From contig NZ_JABZFL010000078.1 of assembly GCF_014237455.1 (NCBI RefSeq), positions 1-33,455 of the forward strand: DNA of 33,455 nt. The letters are read 5' to 3'. Shown here in pieces: positions 26,167 to 33,305 of the stretch. The notes beneath the pieces are model-generated. The model was not told the origin of the DNA. It made no database searches and was given only the letters and a program-made list of their open reading frames with translations. Both the position numbers and the translations under genes were made by a program. The DNA is from Desulfobacula sp. GTDB taxonomy: Bacteria; Desulfobacterota; Desulfobacteria; Desulfobacterales; Desulfobacteraceae. Numbering within the stretch: position 1 is the stretch's first letter; the number at the start of each line of letters is the position of its first letter.

Positions 26167-26826
26167 ATGGTAAAAATAGAAGATTTAAAACGGATTAATC
26201 TATTAAAAGATATTCCGGATCATTTGCTGGGAATTATTGCCAGTGAAGCCCAGTTGAGTATTTTCGGCACAGATATACAATTAATAAGTCCCAATGAGAA
26301 AGTGGGTACGTTTTATATGCTGATAATGGGGCAGGTGGCCATTAAAATCGAACTGACACCTGAGATTGATGTTATTCTCGATTATATTCAGTCCGGGTCT
26401 TCTTTTGGTACTTGTGCACTTCTTAAAGGATCAACAGCCTCTTATTCTGCAGTTTGTCAGGAACCCTGCGAGATGATAACCCTTTCAGGCGAGAGGATGC
26501 TTCAATTGTTTGAAGAGAATCATGAGCTGGCATATCATGTGATGTCCGGTGCGGCAAAACAATATAAAAGACGCATGGGATTTCGGGCTCAGATGATTAC
26601 GAAGACCTTGGGTAAAAATCCAGAGTTGAAAGAAGAGATCAAGGATATTAAAAGCATTCCCTTTTCAGATGAGAAAATACACCAATTGTTTGAAGAAGAT
26701 TTTCAAGAGAATTTCCAAAAAGGGTACGCCTCGATGTTGGAAATCGTAGAGATTTTTAGATCAAGAATGGAAATGAATACCCGGGAGTTTTTACATTCTC
26801 TGGCAAAGCATCCTGGGATTATTTAA
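26167..26826 (+). CDS. Cyclic nucleotide-binding-domain protein without DNA-binding domain
   Basis: A 219-residue protein. Residues ~5-125 form a cNMP-binding (Crp-like) beta-roll: LKDIPDHLLGIIASEA, FYMLIMGQVAIKIE, SGSSFGTCALLKGSTASYSAVCQEPCEM. The classic phosphate-binding RxA motif is replaced (ASYSA), so cAMP binding is doubtful. The C-terminal ~90 residues are helical and charged with no helix-turn-helix, so it is not a CRP/FNR transcription factor. It lies 31 bases after the last Mrp-like gene, consistent with an accessory sensor of the operon. Confidence 0.82.
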   Translation: MVKIEDLKRINLLKDIPDHLLGIIASEAQLSIFGTDIQLISPNEKVGTFYMLIMGQVAIKIELTPEIDVILDYIQSGSSFGTCALLKGSTASYSAVCQEPCEMITLSGERMLQLFEENHELAYHVMSGAAKQYKRRMGFRAQMITKTLGKNPELKEEIKDIKSIPFSDEKIHQLFEEDFQENFQKGYASMLEIVEIFRSRMEMNTREFLHSLAKHPGII

Positions 26827-28278
26827 TTATTTTTTCCAGAATTCAGGAACAAAGAGGATAATAACGGTATAAATTTCCAGCCTGCCCAACAGCATGCACC
26901 AGGCAAGCAGCCATTTTCCCATTACCGGAAGGTGGGCAAAATTTTCAGTGGGTCCTACACTTCCAAATCCCGGGCCGATATTTCCGATACAGGCCGCAAC
27001 CGCACCCAAAGCCGTCATCATATCAACCCCCATACCGGCAAGAAGAAGACTTGACACAATAAAAAGACCGATATAAAGGGTCAAAAATCCCATGATGCTT
27101 CGCAGGACTTTATCCGGAATAACCGTATTGTTTATTTTTACATGACTGATGCTTCGCGGATGTATGATCTTAAATAATTCCCTGTAACAATATTTGTAAC
27201 AGGCAATAATTCTGGCGCATTTCATTCCACCACCGGTAGACCCTGCAGAGGCGCCGATAAACATGCAGACGAACAGAATCACTTGGCTCAACCCTGGAAA
27301 TTTTTCATAATCAGCCGTTGCAAATCCGGTGGTTGTCAGAATTGAGGTGATCTGAAAACTTGCAAACCTGAAGGCATCTTTAATGGAAGTGTAAACAGAT
27401 CCATAAAGGTCCCATGTAACCAAAAGGGTCAACCCTAAGAGTAATCCAAGAAAAAAACGGCATTCCGTGTCTTCCCAGAAGGCAAGTGTTTTGCCGCGAA
27501 GCATCTGGTAATGAAGAGAAAAATTAATCCCGGCCAGGATCATGAATACCACAATAACATAATCAAAATAAGCACTGTTATAATGGGCAATGGAAGCATT
27601 TTTAGGAGAAAAACCACCGGTTGGCATGGTTGTAAACGCATGGCAGGCTGCCTCAAATAACGGCATGCCGCCACCCAGCAGAAAAATGATTTCAAGCAGG
27701 GTGAAAACCGCATATACACCCCATAAAATTTTTGCAGAATCACTCAACCTGGGAGCAAGTTTATCCGGCACAGGGCTTGGTACTTCCGCCTTATACAACT
27801 GGATACCGCCAACGCCTAAAAACGGCAGTATGGCAAGGGATAAGACAATAATTCCCATGCCGCCCAGCCATTGAATAAAGCTTCTCCAGAAAAGAAGGCT
27901 TTTTGTCGTTCCTTCAATTGTTGTCATTATCGATGACCCGGTTGTTGTAAATCCTGAAACCGATTCAAAAAATGCATCGGTAAAACTAGTGAATTCAGGG
28001 CTTAAATAAAAAGGCAGGGCACCAAAAAGGCCAATGCCTGTCCAGGCTAATGCAACAGCAGTCATCCCCTCTTTCTGGTTGATATAATCATCTCCGCTCT
28101 GTTTTTTTGACAGAAGGATCAGGATGAGTCCTGCCACCATGGTGATGACGATGGAGCGAATAAAGCTGTCCCTGGAAAGGTCATCATAATGGAGACTGAC
28201 AAGTAAAGGGGCAGTCATGGAAAGCCCCAGAAAAAACAAAAGGATACCGATAATACGTGCGATAAACTGCCAGCGCAT
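26827..28278 (-). CDS. trkH: TrkH-family K+ uptake membrane subunit
   Basis: A 483-residue K+ transport protein with four M1-P-M2 repeats. The pore-loop motifs are seen in order: SGFTTTGSS, TGGFSPKNA, TTTGFATADYE and GNIGPGFGSVGPTENF. The fold and length fit TrkH/KtrB. It takes up K+ with TrkA controlling gating. Its ATG overlaps the last base of the trkA stop (TAATG), so translation is coupled. Its stop abuts the stop of the plus-strand cNMP-domain gene, a convergent junction without spacer. Confidence 0.94.
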   Translation of the reverse strand: MRWQFIARIIGILLFFLGLSMTAPLLVSLHYDDLSRDSFIRSIVITMVAGLILILLSKKQSGDDYINQKEGMTAVALAWTGIGLFGALPFYLSPEFTSFTDAFFESVSGFTTTGSSIMTTIEGTTKSLLFWRSFIQWLGGMGIIVLSLAILPFLGVGGIQLYKAEVPSPVPDKLAPRLSDSAKILWGVYAVFTLLEIIFLLGGGMPLFEAACHAFTTMPTGGFSPKNASIAHYNSAYFDYVIVVFMILAGINFSLHYQMLRGKTLAFWEDTECRFFLGLLLGLTLLVTWDLYGSVYTSIKDAFRFASFQITSILTTTGFATADYEKFPGLSQVILFVCMFIGASAGSTGGGMKCARIIACYKYCYRELFKIIHPRSISHVKINNTVIPDKVLRSIMGFLTLYIGLFIVSSLLLAGMGVDMMTALGAVAACIGNIGPGFGSVGPTENFAHLPVMGKWLLAWCMLLGRLEIYTVIILFVPEFWKK

Positions 28279-29642
28279 TAAAAGAAATCCAGTTTAACGG
28301 TCAAAAGCTTTTCAAGCTTTTTAACGGCATGTTTGACAGCAAACATGATGATTCGGTCCTCTGGTTTGACAACACTGTCCCCGGCCGGAATTATGATTTG
28401 TCCGTTTCTGATGATGCAGACAAGAATTGCACCTTTGGGGAAGGAAAGTTTTTTTAACGGCTTGTTAGTAATGTCAGACGTCTCAAGGGCAATGGCTTCA
28501 ATGAATTCTCCTCTCTCACCAAAGATTGAAATGTCAGACAAGACCTTTCCTTTTCTGATATTTCGTAAAATTGAGCTGACAGCCGACAGCCTCGGGCTGA
28601 CAACTTTCTCAATACCAATGGTGGCAAGCAGGGGAAAATAACTTGATTTCCCGATTCGGGTGATCGTATCATGAACCCCTAAATTTTTTGCCAGAAGGGA
28701 AACAAGGATATTGGTTTCATCATCATCGGTAACAGAAACAACAACATCACTTTGGCCTATATTTTCTTCAAGAAAGAGTTTCTGGTCAGATCCATCACCA
28801 TGAAGAACAACGGCTTTATCTATTTGTTCAGACAGGTAATGACAGCGGTCAATGTCAGAGTCAATGATTTTTGTCTTGATCGAGTCTTTTTCAAGTCTTT
28901 TGGCCAGCCGTTCACCGATGCGTCCGCCACCGATAATAAAAACTCTTTGGACGGGCACAATTTTTTTGCCGAAAAGTTTGAGCATTTTTTCAAGCTTTTC
29001 GGTTTCACTTACAAAATAGATTAAATCCCCGGGTTCAACCTTGTTGCTTCCTCTTGGGACAATAACGTCATCATTTCTGATGATGGCGGCAATCAACGGC
29101 CGGTCCTCACCCAACCTGGAAGAAAAATCAACAAGTCTCATCCCTGCCATGGGAGAATGCTTGTCAAGCCTGATTCCGACATATTTTACCTGACCGTCAA
29201 CAAAATCTCCTACATCAACGGCGCCTGGAACATCCATGAGTTTTTTGATGGTATTTACCACCTCAATTTCAGGATTAATCACAGTATCAATATGGGGGTT
29301 TTCTTTTTTCAACCGGTCATGATATGGATCAAAGTCAGCATTTCTGATCCGGGCAAATTTTTTGGTTGTGGGGGAAATCAAGTCGGTTATCAGACAGGCC
29401 ACAAGATTTGTTTCGTCGCTGTCTGTTACTGCCAGAAGCATATCAGTCTCTTTAATACCGGCATCAATAAGAACCTTGGGATTGCTGCCGGATGCTGTAA
29501 TAACCTGTATATCAAGGTTTTCGGAAAGACGTCGAATGGCATTCGCATCCTTATCAATGACAATGACCCGCTTGTTTTCAGAAGCCAGCCGACTGGCAAT
29601 ATGATACCCGACTTCTCCGGCCCCAACAATAATAATTTTCAA
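28278..29642 (-). CDS. trkA: Trk system K+ uptake regulator TrkA
   Basis: A 454-residue peripheral membrane protein with two RCK repeats, each TrkA-N plus TrkA-C. First nucleotide motif: IIVGAGEVGYHIASRL; second: FIIGGGRIGERLAKRLE (~residue 234). The acidic residue after beta2 (VIDKD; IIDSD) favours NAD(H) binding. Unlike the first RCK of the channel gene at 15856, both Gly motifs are intact. GGAGATAAC precedes the ATG. Confidence 0.95.
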   Translation of the reverse strand: MKIIIVGAGEVGYHIASRLASENKRVIVIDKDANAIRRLSENLDIQVITASGSNPKVLIDAGIKETDMLLAVTDSDETNLVACLITDLISPTTKKFARIRNADFDPYHDRLKKENPHIDTVINPEIEVVNTIKKLMDVPGAVDVGDFVDGQVKYVGIRLDKHSPMAGMRLVDFSSRLGEDRPLIAAIIRNDDVIVPRGSNKVEPGDLIYFVSETEKLEKMLKLFGKKIVPVQRVFIIGGGRIGERLAKRLEKDSIKTKIIDSDIDRCHYLSEQIDKAVVLHGDGSDQKLFLEENIGQSDVVVSVTDDDETNILVSLLAKNLGVHDTITRIGKSSYFPLLATIGIEKVVSPRLSAVSSILRNIRKGKVLSDISIFGERGEFIEAIALETSDITNKPLKKLSFPKGAILVCIIRNGQIIIPAGDSVVKPEDRIIMFAVKHAVKKLEKLLTVKLDFF

Positions 29643-29898
29643 GTGTTATCTCCTGCTGCTCAATGATAAAGATTTGGAATATAACCTACTAAATCAGGAA
29701 AAGACTGTCAATAATATGGAAAAATCTAACGCTGTTATCTGTTTGTGTCGAATTAAAAATAAAAAAATAAAATCCAAAAACAATATTGCCAAAGTCATTA
29801 AAAAGGTTGATTATATAATAGACTCAATGATAAAAGGAATTCGCACAAATTGTGAAAAATCAAAATAACTTACAAAATAATTTAATGGGGAAAGATTT
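29643..29898 (+). promoter_or_regulatory. trkA-gdhA divergent intergenic region
   Basis: 256 bases of AT-rich DNA. A perfect TATAAT at 29814-29819 is a likely -10 for gdhA, though no good -35 is at 17 bases (TTGCCA at 29786 is too far). An 11-base palindrome CACAAATTGTG (29844-29854) follows and could be an operator. A 64-codon frame at 29674-29868 (TTG start, no ribosome-binding site) covers the region and is probably not a gene. Confidence 0.4.
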
Positions 29899-31239
29899 AT
29901 GAGTGCTTATGCGAATAATGTTCTGGAAATGCTTAAGGGAAAATATCCTTGGGAAAAGGAATACATTCAATCAGTTTCAGAAGTGTTTAAATCCATCACA
30001 CCGGTCCTGGACTCTAACAGGGAGTATCAAAGCAACCGGATACTTGAGCAACTGGTCGAACCGGACCGGTCCATCAGCTTCAGAGTACCATGGAAAGACG
30101 ATCAGGGCCGGGTTCAGGTCAATACAGGGCATCGTGTTCAATTCAATAATGTGCTGGGACCCTATAAGGGAGGACTTCGATTCCATTCTTCGGTTACTTT
30201 GAGTATTATCAAATGTCTCGGGTTTGAGCAGATTTTTAAAAACGCATTAACCGGCTTGCGTATCGGCGGTGGGAAAGGTGGATCTGATTTCAATCCCCGG
30301 GGTAAATCAGACAATGAAATAATGAATTTCTGTCAGAGTTTCATGTTGGAATTGTCTCGGCATATCGGCGCAACCATTGATGTTCCGGCAGGTGATATCG
30401 GAGTGGGAGGACGCGAAATCGGTTATCTTTTCGGCATGTACCGCAGAATGAATAAATCTTTTGAAGGCGTTTTAACCGGCAAAGGCATTGCATGGGGAGG
30501 AAGCTATTTAAGGCCCGAAGCTACAGGATATGGTGTGGTTTATTTTGCCGAAGAAATGCTGAAAAATATTGATGATAATATGGATGGCAAGGTTGTCACG
30601 GTTTCCGGATTCGGCAATGTCTCCTGGGGCGTTGTAAAAAAAGTCAATGAGCTTGGCGGCAAGGTCATTACCCTTTCGGGGCCGGATGGATTCATCCATG
30701 ATCCTGATGGGGTTACCGGCGAAAAAGTCGATTATATGCTGAAACTGCGGTTGAGTGGCAATGATGTTGTAAAAGATTATGCAGATCGTTTTAAAGTCAA
30801 GTTCTATCCGGGCGAACGACCCTGGGATATCCCGTGCGACATTGCATTCCCCTGTGCAACACAAAACGAACTTGAACTTGATGATGCAAAAAATCTGGTA
30901 AAAAACAAAGTTAAATACCTTGTCGAAGGAGCAAACCTGCCCGTGACTCTTGAGGGGATGGAATTTCTGGAAAATGCAGATATCATTTATGGTCCGGCAA
31001 AGGCATGCAATGCAGGAGGGGTTGCCTGCTCCTGCTTCGAAATGGCACAAAATGCCAATTTTATGAATTGGACAGAAGACGAGGTTGATAATAAACTTCA
31101 CCAGGTGATGAAACATATCCATGACCAGTGTTATGAAGCATCTGCTGAGTTTAATAAAAAAGGCAATTATGTGTTTGGAGCAAATGTTGCAGGCTTCAGG
31201 CGTGTGGCAGATGCAATGATGGATCAGGGATTATCCTGA
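29899..31239 (+). CDS. gdhA: Glutamate dehydrogenase
   Basis: A 446-residue hexameric-type glutamate dehydrogenase: 2-oxoglutarate + NH3 + NAD(P)H to glutamate. Substrate-site lysines Lys90 (GPYKGGLRFH), Lys114 (FKNALTG) and catalytic Lys126 (GGGKGGSDFNP) are present, as is DVPAGDIGVGGREIGY and the coenzyme loop SGFGNVSWGVV. Length and sequence match the E. coli GdhA class, usually NADP-specific; specificity is not proved here. GGGGAAAG precedes the ATG. A strong hairpin follows. It also supplies glutamate, a main counter-ion for K+, which suits the trk neighbours. Confidence 0.95.
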   Translation: MSAYANNVLEMLKGKYPWEKEYIQSVSEVFKSITPVLDSNREYQSNRILEQLVEPDRSISFRVPWKDDQGRVQVNTGHRVQFNNVLGPYKGGLRFHSSVTLSIIKCLGFEQIFKNALTGLRIGGGKGGSDFNPRGKSDNEIMNFCQSFMLELSRHIGATIDVPAGDIGVGGREIGYLFGMYRRMNKSFEGVLTGKGIAWGGSYLRPEATGYGVVYFAEEMLKNIDDNMDGKVVTVSGFGNVSWGVVKKVNELGGKVITLSGPDGFIHDPDGVTGEKVDYMLKLRLSGNDVVKDYADRFKVKFYPGERPWDIPCDIAFPCATQNELELDDAKNLVKNKVKYLVEGANLPVTLEGMEFLENADIIYGPAKACNAGGVACSCFEMAQNANFMNWTEDEVDNKLHQVMKHIHDQCYEASAEFNKKGNYVFGANVAGFRRVADAMMDQGLS

Positions 31240-31255
31240 TAAATTTTAGTTCTCA

Positions 31256-31287
31256 GGTTCCATACCGGAATTCTCCGGTATGGAACC
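31256..31287 (+). terminator. 14-bp stem-loop after gdhA
   Basis: GGTTCCATACCGGA and TCCGGTATGGAACC pair perfectly around ATTC. It starts 17 bases after the gdhA stop. There is no T tract on either strand, so it is a Rho-independent terminator only in a loose sense; it may protect the 3' end or terminate both convergent transcripts. Confidence 0.7.
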
Positions 31288-31337
31288 AAACAATACGATA
31301 TCATGAAAGAAAGTATGCAGAAAAATACCCTGGTTGT

Positions 31338-31622
31338 TTATGGGTTTACAGCATCTTTCAGAAAACCACTTGCATATTTATGAAGAATACTTCTGATTAA
31401 CGTCTGGTAGGGGATACCTTCACGGGCTGCCCGTCTTTTTAAAGCGGCAAGATCATTGTCAGCGATCCTTATATTTATCTTTTGATTTTTTTTTATAGTA
31501 TTTCGGGCAATAGCCTGAAAATCAATCCCGGGTTCAGAAGGCACAAGTTTGCCGCTTTCATAGGCCTCCAGAATTTCTGATTCATAATTATCAAGTATTA
31601 TTTTATCTGTTTTTTTAGTCAT
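31338..31622 (-). CDS. CopG/ribbon-helix-helix antitoxin-like protein
   Basis: A 94-residue protein. The C-terminal half, INIRIADNDLAALKRRAAREG followed by IPYQTLIRSILHKYASG (quoted in parts), is the ribbon-helix-helix-like motif of CopG/BrnA-family antitoxins. The N-terminal half (YESEILEAYESGKLVPSEPG) is acidic and would contact the toxin. The ATG at 31622 follows GGAGG at 5-base spacing; a TTG 12 bases upstream is inside that site and is discarded. It overlaps the toxin gene by 8 bases. Confidence 0.82.
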   Translation of the reverse strand: MTKKTDKIILDNYESEILEAYESGKLVPSEPGIDFQAIARNTIKKNQKINIRIADNDLAALKRRAAREGIPYQTLIRSILHKYASGFLKDAVNP

Positions 31623-31896
31623 TTTTTCCTCCAAGATATTTTTTTGTGGCTTTTCTGCTTGGAATGATTGTTTTAAGAAAAAAAATATTTTTGTCTATTA
31701 CATATGGCACTAAATAGGCATATCCTCCAACATCAATTATCATAATTTTTTGATTTGGATATTTTTCTTTATTGGGATGCTCTGTGTTTATAACGATTGC
31801 CCCGGCTTCAATTCTTTGAACAATTTCCTCAAAAGTGATTCCTCTTTCTTTTGCAAGAATTTCATTTTTCTCTGCATTCCATTTAAAGCGTATCAT
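31615..31896 (-). CDS. BrnT-family-like toxin
   Basis: A 93-residue protein beginning MIRFKWNAEKNEILAKERG, then ITFEEIVQRIEAG, HPNKEKYPNQKIMIID, YAYLVPYVID and a C-terminal FLKTIIPSRKATKKYLGG. This is the usual form of BrnT-like (RelE-fold) RNase toxins paired with small RHH antitoxins. The toxin is the first gene, as in BrnT-BrnA. The frame continues 46 codons upstream, but that part overlaps a strong promoter and lacks family sequence. ATG 31896 has no ribosome-binding site and the message is probably leaderless. Confidence 0.75.
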   Translation of the reverse strand: MIRFKWNAEKNEILAKERGITFEEIVQRIEAGAIVINTEHPNKEKYPNQKIMIIDVGGYAYLVPYVIDKNIFFLKTIIPSRKATKKYLGGKND

Positions 31897-31902
31897 GTTT
31901 GG

Positions 31903-31931
31903 AATATATGACAAAGCAGAGACGTTGTCAA
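31903..31931 (-). promoter_or_regulatory. Toxin-antitoxin promoter with inverted-repeat operator
   Basis: On the minus strand TTGACA, a 17-base spacer and TATATT form a near-consensus promoter. The -10 ends 6 bases before the toxin ATG, so transcription would start at or next to that ATG. An inverted repeat TGACAA-N10-TTGTCA (31930-31909) covers the -35 and the spacer, a fitting operator for the antitoxin. Confidence 0.75.
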
Positions 31932-32025
31932 TTGAAATACTATCTAAAAAAGAGCAATGTATCTTGCTGTCATGGAAAAACATAAAAGAATAAATCAGTC
32001 TTTTTATCCAATAAAAAAATAAATA

Positions 32026-32060
32026 TTGACACAAAAGGAATTATATGGTTTTTTATTCTC
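32026..32060 (+). promoter_or_regulatory. Upstream signals of the XRE gene
   Basis: TTGACA at 32026-32031 is a good -35, but no clear -10 lies 16-18 bases downstream. AAAGGA (32034-32039) is a ribosome-binding site spaced for an ATG at 32045, which opens an 8-codon frame (MVFYSHEN) ending at 32071, inside the XRE gene in another frame. The XRE ATG at 32061 has no ribosome-binding site of its own. Confidence 0.4.
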
Positions 32061-33209
32061 ATGAAAACTGATATTCCAGATATCGGAAAAAATATTCGCT
32101 TCTTAAGACGGGCAAGAAACTGGACATTAATAGACCTTGCCAGGAAAATCCGTATCAGGGAAGGTCCTTTAGGGCGAATTGAGCTGGGTAAAAACGCTCC
32201 TTCCGCCCAGGTGATTTATAGTCTTTCCAGGGCACTGAATGTATCCACAGAAGTTTTGTTTGCCAAGGATGTTCACCAGATTGAATTAAAAACAAAGGAT
32301 ACAGACACTTCTTCCAACTTTATTGCCATCCACCCGGAACCGGATAAAATCCCAAAGCAATTATTGGCCGCAACCCATGATATTGTGGCAGGTTTTCATG
32401 CTCTTGAAGATATCTGCAGTGTTCCTAAACACGCCTGTCTGCCTTTATCTGTTCCGTTTAAACCGGATTACCGGGGAATGGAAAATCTTGCGTCTTCCAT
32501 CAGACAATATTTTGGAATATATGATGGCGTGGTATTTGATTATTTTGAATTATTTGAAAATTTCGGATTGCGAGTTATTATTTTTCAATTTCCAAGAGAC
32601 TCCAGGGATATGGCTTCTTTTTCTATTTATGAGCCGGTCTATCACAATGCGTTTTTCTTCCTGAATTCAAAAAACAATCCTGAAAAACAACTCTTTTCGT
32701 TAAGCTTTGAACTTGGCGCTCTCCTTATATCCAATCAATCCCGCCTGCAGAAAACAGATCTGTTTGAAAACCCGGATAATACAAAAGAATCAGAAAATTT
32801 AAGACCCATAAATCCCAGCCGCGCAGCCGGACGATTTGCCGCCACTTTTTTAATGCCGGAAACAGCCGTCCGTGCAAGCGTCAGCCAGCTCGGCATTACC
32901 CCGGATGACTGGTCCTGGGACCTTCTTTTAAGAATCAAGCACCGGTTTGGAGTATCAGCCCAAACCTTTCTTTACCGCCTTCATGAACTTGATCTGATCT
33001 CCTTCAAATTGAAAGACCAGTTGGATGCCGGGATAAAAGAGTTTTACGAGTCAACCGGTTTCCAGGAACCCGATTCAACAAGAAGATGCCTTACCCCCAA
33101 CGGCCGGTTTTTTGATCTGCTGCTGACAGCAGAAAATACTAAAGAAGCAAAAAAAGAATTGATTCAAATACAGGATATTGAAAAGAAATATAAAATTGAT
33201 AGGAAATAA
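32061..33209 (+). CDS. XRE-type regulator with degenerate ImmA/IrrE peptidase domain
   Basis: A 382-residue protein. Residues ~8-70 are a helix-turn-helix of the XRE type (IGKNIRFLRRARNWTLIDLA, LGRIELGKNAPSAQVIYSL). Residues ~140-300 resemble the COG2856 (ImmA/IrrE) fold: YFELFENFGLRVIIF, the motif region LFSLSFELGALLI and PSRAAGRFAATFLMPETAV. In active members the zinc site reads HELGH; here it is Phe216-Glu-Leu-Gly-Ala220, and the third ligand region (usually E..AN.FA) lacks the Glu. It is thus probably a non-catalytic sensor-repressor. Residues 300-382 are a helical C-terminal domain. It is divergent from the toxin-antitoxin pair and precedes a cas3-like gene. Confidence 0.82.
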   Translation: MKTDIPDIGKNIRFLRRARNWTLIDLARKIRIREGPLGRIELGKNAPSAQVIYSLSRALNVSTEVLFAKDVHQIELKTKDTDTSSNFIAIHPEPDKIPKQLLAATHDIVAGFHALEDICSVPKHACLPLSVPFKPDYRGMENLASSIRQYFGIYDGVVFDYFELFENFGLRVIIFQFPRDSRDMASFSIYEPVYHNAFFFLNSKNNPEKQLFSLSFELGALLISNQSRLQKTDLFENPDNTKESENLRPINPSRAAGRFAATFLMPETAVRASVSQLGITPDDWSWDLLLRIKHRFGVSAQTFLYRLHELDLISFKLKDQLDAGIKEFYESTGFQEPDSTRRCLTPNGRFFDLLLTAENTKEAKKELIQIQDIEKKYKIDRK

Positions 33210-33215
33210 GGAGAA

Positions 33216-33305
33216 TTGACATTCATATAAAAGTTCATAGTTCATAACCAATGAAGAAAGACAAAATTTTCCACTTTTACCAGATGGAATGTGGGGAGGT
33301 TTTTT
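33216..33305 (+). promoter_or_regulatory. Leader region of the cas3-like gene
   Basis: TTGACA at 33216-33221 lies 6 bases after the XRE stop and could be a -35; the best -10 (TAGTTC, 16-base spacing) is weak. GGAGG at 33295-33299 is a strong ribosome-binding site, 6 bases before the TTG start. The copies of TTCATAG around 33233-33327 are short and probably chance. Confidence 0.4.

Noticed and set aside
29674-29868. 64-codon frame between trkA and gdhA
   Set aside because: TTG start without ribosome-binding site, Lys/Ile/Asn-rich composition of AT-rich DNA, and it covers the probable gdhA promoter.
30508-31122. 204-codon frame antisense to gdhA
   Set aside because: Shadow of a well-conserved gene; Cys/Phe/Ile-rich composition and no start signal.
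31897-32034. N-terminal extension of the toxin frame by 46 codons
   Set aside because: The region contains a near-consensus promoter and inverted repeat, and the family sequence begins at the Met at 31896.
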